A DNA stretch of 64,000 nt, taken from NCBI GenBank assembly GCA_050008575.1, contig JBEKMJ010000004.1:1-64000 (forward strand), written 5' to 3'. Numbering within the stretch: the stretch's first letter is position 1; each line of letters begins with the position of its first letter. This document shows, piece by piece, positions 1 through 7,967 of the stretch. Position numbers and translations under genes: made by a program. Below the pieces are notes generated by a model, which made no database searches, was not told the origin of the DNA, and saw nothing but the letters and a program-made list of their open reading frames with translations. This stretch comes from Bog-159 sp050008575 (GTDB lineage: Bacteria; Acidobacteriota; Terriglobia; Bryobacterales; Bryobacteraceae).

Positions 1-171
1 CCAGGGATCGGATGAAAACCGGGGCCACGCTCTTGCGCGGGTATTGAACGCCAGTGTGTTGACGGCCTTAGCTTGCCGAATCCAATTCCATCATCGCAAA
101 CCTGTCAAGTGGAGCCCGGTTTTGGCGCCAGAGAGGTTCCCGAAGGGACCGCCAGTGCTCTTGCCGACACA

Positions 172-235
172 GGCGAGCAAAGCTCGCCTTCTACGGGTCC
201 TGGAGGACCCGTGCAGGACTGAAGTCCTGCCCCAC
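172..235. repeat. Mosaic hairpin repeat, locus 1
   Basis: Three consecutive inverted repeats are visible: GGCGAGC/GCTCGCC, ACGGGTCCT/AGGACCCGT and GCAGGACT/AGTCCTGC, closed by CCCAC. It lies just downstream of the oxidoreductase stop codon. The same kind of module recurs at about nineteen places in the window. The stretch from base 1 to here holds no gene that I can support. Confidence 0.8.
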
Positions 236-240
236 GGACC

Positions 241-1509
241 TTACACCTTCTCCGGCACTACATACGGTGCGCGATAATTCCGCGTCAACATCTTATCAGC
301 CTCGTCGTCGCCCACGAATCGCTCCGTCGCCGGATCGAACTGCAGTTGCCGCCCGAGCCGGTATGAGATATTTCCCAAATGCGCCAGCGACGACGCCAGA
401 TGCGCCGTCTCCACTGGCCCGTCCAGGTCGCTCTGCTTGCGGCTCTCCACGGCTTTGATGAAGTTGGCGTAGTGGTCGCCGCCCGCCTTGCGCTTCGGAC
501 CCGGCTCGCGCTTCTCGCCCAGAAACACCTCGTAAGAATCGTAGCCATTGATCGCCAGATAGCCTTCCGACCCATAGAAAATGTTACCCACGCCGACGCC
601 GCCCTCCGTGTTCGTACACCACGGACGCACTTCAAACTGGATGATCTTTTTCTGTTCGGGGTAGTGATACACGGAGGTCAGTGTTTCGGGCGTCTCCTTA
701 TCGTCGTCCCACAGAAACTTGCCTCCCATGGAAGCGACTCGCGTGGGCAGCCCGACTCCCAAGCCCCACATGCACATGTCCGTTTCGTGTATGCCCTGAT
801 TGCCCACGTCGCCGTTGCCGTAATCCCAGTGCCAGTGCCAGTTGTAATGCACCAGCGCGCGCGTGAAGGGGCGCTCCTGCACGGGACCTTGCCAGATATC
901 CCAATTCAAATAGTCGGGCGCAGCCTCGTTGCCCTTGTGGCCCACCGATGGACGCCATCGGAACACCAGGCCGCGCGCCATATAGACGTTGCCGATCACG
1001 CCCTTGTTCATCAACTGCACGGCTTCCTTGATCGCCTCCGAGCTGCGCAGTTGCACTCCGTGCTGCACGATGCGGTTGTATTTGTGCGCCGCCTCGATCA
1101 TCCGGCGGCCTTCGTAGATGTTATGCGCGCCGGGCTTTTCGACATACACGTCCTTGCCCGCCTGGCAGGCCCAGATCGCGGCCAGCGCGTGCCAGTGGTT
1201 GGGAGTCGCGATACTGACCGCGTCGATTTCCTTGTTGTCGAAGACCTTGCGCAAATCCTGCTCGGTTTGCACTTTGCGGTGATACTTGGTCTCGAACTGT
1301 TCCGCGCGCTCGGTCAACAGGTTGCGGTCGGGATCGCACAGCATCACCACTTCGGCGTTGGGCAGCGCGTTGAATCCGTAGATATGATCCCTGCCGCGGC
1401 CATTGATACCCAGCACGGCCACCCGTATGCGGCGGTTGGCGGAGGCTTTGCCCGCCATCAGTGAAACGGCTCCCGCCGCGCCCAACACAAAACTTCTTCG
1501 GCTATTCAT
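241..1509 (-). CDS. Tat-exported Gfo/Idh/MocA family oxidoreductase
   Basis: NAD(P)-dependent sugar or inositol dehydrogenase-like protein of 422 aa, a usual length for the family. The N-terminus MNSRRSFVLGAAGA is a twin-arginine signal (SRRSF), so it is probably exported folded with its cofactor. A Rossmann fold starts at RIRVAVLGINGRG. The family motif EKPGAHN (usually EKP) follows at about residues 123-129, and WHWHWDYGNGDVGNQG is typical of the secreted planctomycete/acidobacterial branch. The start ATG at 1509 has a GAGG ribosome site 8 nt upstream. Substrate unknown; secreted members usually act in carbohydrate breakdown, which suits the beta-galactosidase further along. It is separated by 34 bp from the lipoprotein gene on the same strand. 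Confidence 0.9.
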   Translation of the reverse strand: MNSRRSFVLGAAGAVSLMAGKASANRRIRVAVLGINGRGRDHIYGFNALPNAEVVMLCDPDRNLLTERAEQFETKYHRKVQTEQDLRKVFDNKEIDAVSIATPNHWHALAAIWACQAGKDVYVEKPGAHNIYEGRRMIEAAHKYNRIVQHGVQLRSSEAIKEAVQLMNKGVIGNVYMARGLVFRWRPSVGHKGNEAAPDYLNWDIWQGPVQERPFTRALVHYNWHWHWDYGNGDVGNQGIHETDMCMWGLGVGLPTRVASMGGKFLWDDDKETPETLTSVYHYPEQKKIIQFEVRPWCTNTEGGVGVGNIFYGSEGYLAINGYDSYEVFLGEKREPGPKRKAGGDHYANFIKAVESRKQSDLDGPVETAHLASSLAHLGNISYRLGRQLQFDPATERFVGDDEADKMLTRNYRAPYVVPEKV

Positions 1510-1543
1510 AAAGGAACCTCTGTGGGGAATTCTAGCACCGCGA

Positions 1544-2506
1544 CTACCTTACCAATTTCTCGGCCAGGTCTTCCGCGATATCGGCCTTCACCCGGACCAC
1601 CCCGCCCTCTTGCTTCACCTGGATTCCATCCAAGGCGCGCTGGAGGTCCGGTTGTTTGCGTGGCACGCCCATGCGCGCCAGGGCCGCCAACCCGCGCAAC
1701 GAGTCCGCCAGGTTTCTGGCGTCCGCCTCCGTGCGGCAATCTCCGGTGACTGCGGCGTGGGCTCCGCTGCGCAAATCGACGGTAAGGCTGGCGCCTTCCA
1801 CCGAGCGCAGCATACGGTCCAAGTTGCTCAAATTTCCCATCTCGCGGAGTTGGCCGGGCGTTGCTCCTCTCCACCCCTCGACCACGGCCCAGATCTGCGT
1901 ATCGGCGGGCAGCGCTTGGGCGCGCGCCATCAAATCGTGCGGGGCGCCATGGCCGCCGCTCTTATATTGATCGATGGCCGCGCGCACGGCCGCGGTTGGG
2001 CCGCCCAGCGCGATGCTCTTGTCGATGAACGCGATGGCATCGCTACCGAATTTCGTATAGAGCGTGCAGCCCTTGTAATCGCTCGCATTCAGACTGCCGG
2101 CGGGCATTGCCGTAAAGGTGCCATGCGCGACCGCCAGCACATTCTTGCCGTCGCTGGCCACCAGCAGATCGCGTATATCCCGGCTCGGATCGAAGCCCGA
2201 TTCCGTACGAAACTGGTCGAAGCGCGGCAGCCGGTTTCCCTCCGCCAACTTGTGATATATCGGCGCTGCGCGGATCTGATCCATGCGCAAGCCCGCTAAC
2301 GCCACCGTATCCGGCGGAATGAAGGCAGCCAGGGCTGGGTCGACGGGGCCGTGACGGGTCAGGCCGCCGCATCCGGAAAGCAGCGCCGCAAGTGCCAAGT
2401 GGGGCAGGCGTCTACGCCTGCGGCGGGTCTCCAGACCCGTCCCCCGCGAAGAGCGGGTCCTGGAGGACCCGCGCAGACCTGGAGGTCCGCCCCACAAGGA
2501 GTTCAT
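1544..2506 (-). CDS. Putative lipoprotein with a repeat inserted in its signal peptide
   Basis: Conserved-looking secreted protein of unknown function. A lipobox LLSGC follows LALAA, so the mature protein should be lipid-anchored. The ATG at 2506 has GAGG 5 nt upstream and reads MNSL, then 33 codons that are entirely mosaic hairpin repeat (2399-2497), then LALAALLSGC. Removing the 99-bp insert joins MNSL to ALAALLSGC in frame. If the ATG is used, the insert makes a long arginine-rich n-region. Alternatively translation starts at TTG 2398 (284 aa). The mature part has the PPDTVALAGL pattern seen in proteins with repeated alpha/beta halves, loosely resembling the two secreted proteins at 11736-13915. 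No enzymatic motif recognised. Confidence 0.65.
   Translation of the reverse strand: MNSLWGGPPGLRGSSRTRSSRGTGLETRRRRRRLPHLALAALLSGCGGLTRHGPVDPALAAFIPPDTVALAGLRMDQIRAAPIYHKLAEGNRLPRFDQFRTESGFDPSRDIRDLLVASDGKNVLAVAHGTFTAMPAGSLNASDYKGCTLYTKFGSDAIAFIDKSIALGGPTAAVRAAIDQYKSGGHGAPHDLMARAQALPADTQIWAVVEGWRGATPGQLREMGNLSNLDRMLRSVEGASLTVDLRSGAHAAVTGDCRTEADARNLADSLRGLAALARMGVPRKQPDLQRALDGIQVKQEGGVVRVKADIAEDLAEKLVR
2399..2497. repeat. Mosaic hairpin repeat, locus 2, inside a signal peptide
   Basis: Begins GTGGGGC and ends GCCCCAC. It contains GCAGGCGT/ACGCCTGC, CGGGTCT/AGACCCG and GCGGGTCCT/AGGACCCGC stems. It is 99 bp, an exact multiple of three, flanked on the minus strand by TTG on both sides, which looks like a short target duplication. 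Confidence 0.85.
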
Positions 2507-2556
2507 ACATGCCTCACTGTCATTATGCCAGTGGAACTGCGCGATAATCTGACTTA

Positions 2557-3252
2557 ATGGTACCGGTCGCCGCCGCGCCTTATCGACTCAAGGACAGCCC
2601 GTACAGCAGTCACAGCCTGCTGCTGGCTAGTTTGCCGCCCTCGGGCGACGGCCGCCGCGTGCTTGACGTAGGCTGCGCCGGCGGCTATCTGGGCGCGATC
2701 CTCGCCAGCCGCGGCTATCGCGTGACCGGCATCGATTCGCCCGGGGCCGCGCGCGCCGGCTTCCCGGACTCCATCGACCTGCTGGAAGCCGATCTGGATC
2801 TGGGGCTGCCGCATTTAACCGGGCGTTTCGATTACGCGATCTGCGCGGACGTGCTGGAGCACCTGCGCCGTCCCGCGTTGCTGTTGCGCGATTTGCGCGC
2901 GGTGCTCGCCCCCGGCGGACGGCTGGCCTGCTCCCTTCCCAACAGTGGCCACGCTTACTTCCGCTGGAAGGTTCTCACAGGCCACTTTCCGGCCGAAGAC
3001 CGCGGGCTGTTCGACCGCACGCATCTGCATTTCTATACCTGGCGCGGCTGGCTCGATCTGTTCCAGGCCGCCGGATTCCGCATCGAAACTCTGCGGTGCT
3101 CGGGCGTGCCCATCGGTCTGGCGCTGCCAAAATGGGAAGGCTCGGCCCTGGTACGATCGCTCGAGCGAATGTCGTACGAAGCGGCGCGCCGGTGGAAGAA
3201 CATGTTCGCTTATCAATTCATCGTCACCGCCGCGCCGGAAATCGAATCATGA
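2557..3252 (+). CDS. Class I SAM-dependent methyltransferase
   Basis: Protein of 231 aa with motif I VLDVGCAGGY at residues 35-44, then an acidic motif II (GYRVTGID) and CADVLEHL near residue 106, all typical of Methyltransf_11/23 small-molecule methyltransferases. Acceptor unknown. Its stop overlaps the start of the glycosyltransferase by ATGA, so both are probably translationally coupled and may modify the same glycolipid or cell-surface polymer. ATG 2557 is the first start after a divergent intergenic gap of 50 bp from the lipoprotein gene. Confidence 0.85.
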   Translation: MVPVAAAPYRLKDSPYSSHSLLLASLPPSGDGRRVLDVGCAGGYLGAILASRGYRVTGIDSPGAARAGFPDSIDLLEADLDLGLPHLTGRFDYAICADVLEHLRRPALLLRDLRAVLAPGGRLACSLPNSGHAYFRWKVLTGHFPAEDRGLFDRTHLHFYTWRGWLDLFQAAGFRIETLRCSGVPIGLALPKWEGSALVRSLERMSYEAARRWKNMFAYQFIVTAAPEIES

Positions 3253-4037
3253 CGGATAAGCCCAAAGTCGTAGTGGTCATGCCGGCTTACAATGCGGCCA
3301 AGACTCTGCACATGACCTATCAGGACCTGCCGCACGAGCTTGTGGACCTGGTCATCCTGGTGGACGACGGCAGCTCCGACGAAACCGCCCAAATCGCGCG
3401 CGACATGGGTCTGGAACTGTTCGTCCACAATCGCAACTACGGATACGGGGCCAATCAGAAGACGTGCTACAGAGAGGCGCTCAAGGCGGGCGCGGATATC
3501 GTGGTGATGGTGCACCCGGATTATCAGTACGATCCCACCTTACTGCCCGAGATTGTCCGGCCCATCCAGGAAGGCCGCGCCGACGCTGTCCTGGGATCGC
3601 GCCTGATGGGCACCAATCCCATCAAGCAAGGCATGCCCTGGTGGAAATACGTTTCCAATCGCTTTCTCACCTGGGCCGAGAATGTCACTTTCGGCTTGAA
3701 CCTTTCCGAGTATCATACCGGCTACCGCGCGTTTCGCAGAGAGGTGCTGGAATCGGTGAACCTGGAAACCAACTCCGACAAGTTCATCTTCGACCAGGAG
3801 ATTATGGCGCAGATGGTGGCGCTGGGCATGCGCATCACCGAGGTGCCGGTGCCCACCCGCTACTTCGCGCAGGCCTCGTCGGCATCGTTTTTCCAAAGCA
3901 CCATCTACGGCTTCTCCATCCTGGTGCTGCTGGGAAAGTATCTGATGTACCGCTGGGGATGGGGTTACCATCGCCAGTTCGATAGCTTGCAACGCCGCTA
4001 TCAATCCGGCGCCCAGCCGGCTGGGCGGAAGAGTTAG
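3249..4037 (+). CDS. Family 2 glycosyltransferase (DPM1-like)
   Basis: GT-A fold transferase of 262 aa. The nucleotide-binding segment VVVMPAYNAAKTL opens the protein, VDDGSSDET lies at residues 39-46, NRNYGYGANQK follows, and HPDYQYDP takes the place of the metal-binding DxD. This order matches dolichyl/undecaprenyl-phosphate mannosyl- or glucosyltransferase relatives that make lipid-linked sugar donors. A hydrophobic stretch FSILVLLGKYLMY near the C-terminus may touch the membrane. The start ATG overlaps the methyltransferase stop. The following gene encodes a polytopic membrane protein of glycosyltransferase-C type size, a plausible user of the lipid-linked sugar. Confidence 0.88.
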   Translation: MTDKPKVVVVMPAYNAAKTLHMTYQDLPHELVDLVILVDDGSSDETAQIARDMGLELFVHNRNYGYGANQKTCYREALKAGADIVVMVHPDYQYDPTLLPEIVRPIQEGRADAVLGSRLMGTNPIKQGMPWWKYVSNRFLTWAENVTFGLNLSEYHTGYRAFRREVLESVNLETNSDKFIFDQEIMAQMVALGMRITEVPVPTRYFAQASSASFFQSTIYGFSILVLLGKYLMYRWGWGYHRQFDSLQRRYQSGAQPAGRKS

Positions 4038-4039
4038 CG

Positions 4040-6004
4040 GTGCGGCGCGCCAAACTTCCGCTGGATTTACTGCTGATCTTTCTCTTTACCGCGGCGCTGA
4101 TCAAACCGCTGTTCCAGGCGAAGTATCTGGACCGTTGGGATTCCATCGAAAGCACCTTCATCGCGGATGGCCGTTTTCTGAACGAACATCTGCCGCACCC
4201 GCAGTGGGATCCGCTCTGGTATTGCGGCACGCGTTACGACTATCTCTATCCACCCGTTTTGCGCTATGGCACCGCCTTGCTATCGCTCGTCTTCATTCCG
4301 GTTAAGGCCTATCACTTTTATACGGCTCTGCTGTATTCGATCGGAATCGCGGGAGTGTATTTTCTGATGTGGGTGATAAGCCGGTCGCGCGGCGCGGCAT
4401 GGCTGGCGGCGGCGGCTTCGGCGCTGGTGTCGCCTGCGTTTCTGGTGATTCCACACCCATGGAGGTCGTTGTATCTGACGCCGTGGCGCTTATGGATACT
4501 GGCGCGCTATGGCGAGGGGCCACACGTCTCGTCGCTGGCGCTGTTGCCGTTCGCGCTAGCCTTTGCCTGGCTGGCATTGGAGAAGCGCCGCCCCGCATGC
4601 CTGGCTGCGGCCGGGATCTGCTCCGCGCTGGTAGCGCTCACCAATTTCTACGGTGCGACGGCGCTGGCGATCCTTTATCCCATCGTGGCCTGGAGCCTTT
4701 GGGTCACACACCGCGACCATCGGCTGTGGCTGCGCGCCGTCGCGATTCCAGCGTTGGCGTATGGGCTCTCGGCATTCTGGCTGACGCCCTCCTACTTGCA
4801 GATCACCCTGCGGAATCTGCAATTTGTATCGCCTTCGGGCAATACCTGGTCGGTGGTGTTGCTTGCCGCCGTAGCCGCGGTCTTCGCGTGGCTTTCGCTC
4901 GCTGCCGGATCTCGAAAGCCGGACCGCGCCTACCCGGTCTTCCTCTGCGGGAGCCTGCTGTTTCTGGGATTAAACGTTTTGGGCTACTTCTATTTCAATT
5001 TTCGCGTCATGGGACAGCCGCACCGCCTGATTTCGGAACTCGACTTGGTGCTGACTTTGGCGGGCGTCGAGTTGCTGCGGCGATTGTGGAACTGGCCCTT
5101 GACCTTACCCTCGCGGCTGCGAATAGCGCGTGCACTGGCGGCAATGATCGTGTTATTCGCGTTGTGGGAGGCGCGGCATTACGTCCGGCATGCGTGGGAG
5201 TTGTATCCGCCCGAAAGGGATTACCGGCAGCGCGTTGAGTACCGTATGTCCGAGTGGATGGCCGGCCATCTCCCGGCAGCGCGCACATTTGTGTCCGGGT
5301 CCGTGCGTTTTTGGTGGGATACCTGGCATGACCTGGCCCAAGTGGGCGGTGGATCCGACCAGGGCGTGCTGAATACCAAAGTGTTCCCGGCGAATTGGGA
5401 AATCCTGCTGGGACCTGATCCGGAATTGGCGGTGCGTTGGCTGACCGCTCTGGGCGCGGATGCGGTGATCGTCTCAGACGAGCGCTCGCAGGAGACCTAC
5501 CACGACTTCAAGTTCCCGGATAAGTTCGCGGGCGTGCTCCCGGCATTGTACGACGATGGTCGGGGCAACACGATCTATGGGGTTCCCCGGCGTTATCCGT
5601 CGCAGGCGCGCGTGGTGGATCGCGCGGGGTTCGACACCCTGCAACCGCTGCGGCAATCGAATCTCGACCTGCTGCGGGCATATACCGCGGCGATCGAAGA
5701 GGGACCCGATTCACCCGCCACCACCGCCTGGCATGGAAGCGACGAACTGCGCGTGCATGCCCGCGTAGCGCAAGGGCAATCCATCCTGGTGCAGGTGACG
5801 TACGATCCGGCCTGGCATGCCTACGCCGAGGGACAAGCGCTACCGGTACACAGAGATCGAGGAGCGGACTTCAGCGTCATCGACGCGCCGCCTGGAGAAT
5901 ACGACATCGCGTTCGTCTTCGAGACGCCCCTGGAGAACCGCATCGGCTGGGTGCTCACGTGCCTGTCCCTCGCGCTGTGTCTCTTCTTCGCCAAAGTCCC
6001 ATAA
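4040..6004 (+). CDS. Polytopic membrane protein, GT-C/YfhO-like
   Basis: 654-aa protein with about ten hydrophobic segments in the first 390 residues and a soluble C-terminal part ending in one more membrane helix (IGWVLTCLSLALCLFFAKV). The layout resembles GT-C glycosyltransferases and the 6-pyruvoyl-tetrahydropterin-synthase-related membrane family, with the first periplasmic loop carrying acidic residues (DRWDSIES). GTG 4040 is 2 nt after the glycosyltransferase stop, so it is the third gene of that operon. Its 3' end overlaps by 50 bp with a convergent paralogue at 5955-7967; both share YGEGPH(V/I) followed by a leucine-rich stretch, a GGG(S/F)D motif, KFAG and VPRR. Likely transfers or flips a sugar in surface-polymer assembly; substrate unknown. 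Confidence 0.75.
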   Translation: MRRAKLPLDLLLIFLFTAALIKPLFQAKYLDRWDSIESTFIADGRFLNEHLPHPQWDPLWYCGTRYDYLYPPVLRYGTALLSLVFIPVKAYHFYTALLYSIGIAGVYFLMWVISRSRGAAWLAAAASALVSPAFLVIPHPWRSLYLTPWRLWILARYGEGPHVSSLALLPFALAFAWLALEKRRPACLAAAGICSALVALTNFYGATALAILYPIVAWSLWVTHRDHRLWLRAVAIPALAYGLSAFWLTPSYLQITLRNLQFVSPSGNTWSVVLLAAVAAVFAWLSLAAGSRKPDRAYPVFLCGSLLFLGLNVLGYFYFNFRVMGQPHRLISELDLVLTLAGVELLRRLWNWPLTLPSRLRIARALAAMIVLFALWEARHYVRHAWELYPPERDYRQRVEYRMSEWMAGHLPAARTFVSGSVRFWWDTWHDLAQVGGGSDQGVLNTKVFPANWEILLGPDPELAVRWLTALGADAVIVSDERSQETYHDFKFPDKFAGVLPALYDDGRGNTIYGVPRRYPSQARVVDRAGFDTLQPLRQSNLDLLRAYTAAIEEGPDSPATTAWHGSDELRVHARVAQGQSILVQVTYDPAWHAYAEGQALPVHRDRGADFSVIDAPPGEYDIAFVFETPLENRIGWVLTCLSLALCLFFAKVP

Positions 6005-7967
6005 GTATCCAAATCACACCCGCGGCGAAAGCCAGCCGCTGGATCGCGCGCGTCCACCGGCCTTCGGCGCCGCCATCGTAAGTCAGTTGGACCGTGCATA
6101 ACCCGCTGCATCGCGGGTCGATCGCCATTTGCCCCAGCTTATCGCCGAGGACGGGCACGGGCCGGCCGTCCACCGAGGCGTTCCAGCCTTTATCCCAACT
6201 GATCTGTACGCTCAGGATCTGATCCGGGCGCAGATTCGCCGTGACGCTCGCGGCGCTGGGCGCGCGCCAGCGAAACTGCGCCGGCGGATACGCGGGACTT
6301 TCAAGCGCGGCGAGATAAGGCTGCATGACGATGGAGTCGTACGCCACGGGCGGCAGTTGCACCAGGTCGCCGGCCAGCATCACGTGGGCGAGAGAGCGCG
6401 TACGCCGCGGGACATCGTAAATCGCGTCGCCGCCATCCCGCCAGAGTTCAGTCATGCCGGCGAACTTCTCGGGATGCGCGATGGGATGGAAGAACTCCGC
6501 GCTGTCTTTGCCGCCCGCGATCACAGCGTCGACACCGAATGCGCGCATCAGGTCGATCGTAAGTTGCTGCCGCTCACCCGCCATAATCTGAAAGATAATG
6601 TGGGTCAGCAGCGGGTTCGTAATACCGTTGTCGAAACCGCCCCCGATCTGCGGCGATCCGCTGAACGCGTTGAGCCAGAAACCGATGCTTCCGGCGGCGA
6701 AGACGCGTGCGCCGGGCAGGTTCCGGTTCAGCCATTGCGCAGATTTGTACTCGATGGTGCGCCGGATGTCGATGGGCTGTTCCAAGGCGCGTGCAGCGCG
6801 GCGCTCCCGCTTGACCATGGGCACGCAGGCAACCACGGCGGCCAGGGCCAAGGCCATCGCCGCGCGGCGATTTAACCGCCGGAGCAGGGGCCAGATGGCG
6901 AACGCCGCCCCCAGCCAGATTGCCATATCCATCTCCAAGGTGTAACGCCCCGGTTGCGGCACCAGCGATAGATTGAACCAGTAACCGCCGAGCGCGGTGC
7001 ATGCGGTGACCAGCAGGAACAACAGCGCGAACCGCATGTGGCGCGGCGCGTTCCACCGCGACATCAGCCACGCGGCCAGCACGAAGGCCAGCACGACGAC
7101 GCCCGTCAACAGGCGATGTGCGCCGTTGAATTCATAATCGCGGGCCACGTGCGGCGCGTTGGCGCGGATCACCGCGATGGTGGCCGGGGAGAGCCACGGT
7201 ATCGCCAGAGTGTAGGCATAAGTTCCCACCGCCGCCACGCGCAGCCAGGCGGGAATCGGGTTTCGGCCGGACGGCAACCCGGCGGCCAGGTACGCGGTAA
7301 TCGCCATGGCCAGCGCCATTCCACCCAGCCAGTTGCTCATGGGCACACTGGCGACGGCCAACGCAGCAACCACCCAATACAGCGGCTTGCGCTTCGCGAA
7401 CGCGACGTGAAGCATCCCGATGGCCAGCGGCAGAAGACAGAGGGACGCGATGTGCGGACCTTCTCCGTAGGCCACCAGGTCCTGGAGGCGGCGCGCGCCG
7501 GACCAGCCGGCGGCATCCAAGCGAATCTCTTTCACCAACAGGCAACTGGGCGAAAAGATCGAGTAACCGGCGCCCACGGCAAACGCCCAGGCGCGATTTC
7601 CGCACAGCCGCCACGCCATCCAGAACAATGCGGACGGGCCGAGCGAGTAGAACAGCGCGGTCACGAAGTGGTACGCCAAGCCAGGCGAGACACCGGTTAG
7701 GGAGAGAACCAGCCCGCAGATCCAATGCAACAGCGGCGGGTAGGTGTCGGGGTAGGGAATGCCACCGTACCACAGCGGGAACCAACCCATGTCCTTCCAG
7801 TGTTGGGAGGCGTAGCGCGCGAGCCCTATATAGGCGGCCTCGATGGATCCCATCTGGCGCGTGTAATCGGTGTGAAACAGGCCCAGCGTGATGTAGGCGT
7901 TGAGCGCGAACAGGAGCGCGGCGCAGCCGAGGGTATTGGCGCACGCTCGCAGCCTCGGCGCTAGCAT
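5955..7967 (-). CDS. Polytopic membrane protein, paralogue of the 4040-6004 gene
   Basis: 670-aa protein starting MLAPRLRACANTLG at ATG 7967, which overlaps the stop of sdaA by 7 nt, so it is probably the last gene of the heme operon transcript. Longer reading frames start upstream inside sdaA and are not credible. It has about ten membrane helices, then a soluble region, then a final helix (LAFAAGVIWILMGLW). Motifs shared with the neighbouring convergent protein include YGEGPHIASL, IGGGFDNG, HPEKFAG and YDVPRR. Function is inferred only as a GT-C/YfhO-like membrane transferase. Confidence 0.75.
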   Translation of the reverse strand: MLAPRLRACANTLGCAALLFALNAYITLGLFHTDYTRQMGSIEAAYIGLARYASQHWKDMGWFPLWYGGIPYPDTYPPLLHWICGLVLSLTGVSPGLAYHFVTALFYSLGPSALFWMAWRLCGNRAWAFAVGAGYSIFSPSCLLVKEIRLDAAGWSGARRLQDLVAYGEGPHIASLCLLPLAIGMLHVAFAKRKPLYWVVAALAVASVPMSNWLGGMALAMAITAYLAAGLPSGRNPIPAWLRVAAVGTYAYTLAIPWLSPATIAVIRANAPHVARDYEFNGAHRLLTGVVVLAFVLAAWLMSRWNAPRHMRFALLFLLVTACTALGGYWFNLSLVPQPGRYTLEMDMAIWLGAAFAIWPLLRRLNRRAAMALALAAVVACVPMVKRERRAARALEQPIDIRRTIEYKSAQWLNRNLPGARVFAAGSIGFWLNAFSGSPQIGGGFDNGITNPLLTHIIFQIMAGERQQLTIDLMRAFGVDAVIAGGKDSAEFFHPIAHPEKFAGMTELWRDGGDAIYDVPRRTRSLAHVMLAGDLVQLPPVAYDSIVMQPYLAALESPAYPPAQFRWRAPSAASVTANLRPDQILSVQISWDKGWNASVDGRPVPVLGDKLGQMAIDPRCSGLCTVQLTYDGGAEGRWTRAIQRLAFAAGVIWILMGLWRRRDTARGTGT

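Noticed and set aside
379..1464. 361-aa plus-strand open frame opposite the oxidoreductase
   Set aside because: Antisense shadow of a clear Gfo/Idh/MocA gene; GC-rich codon bias opens such frames throughout the window.
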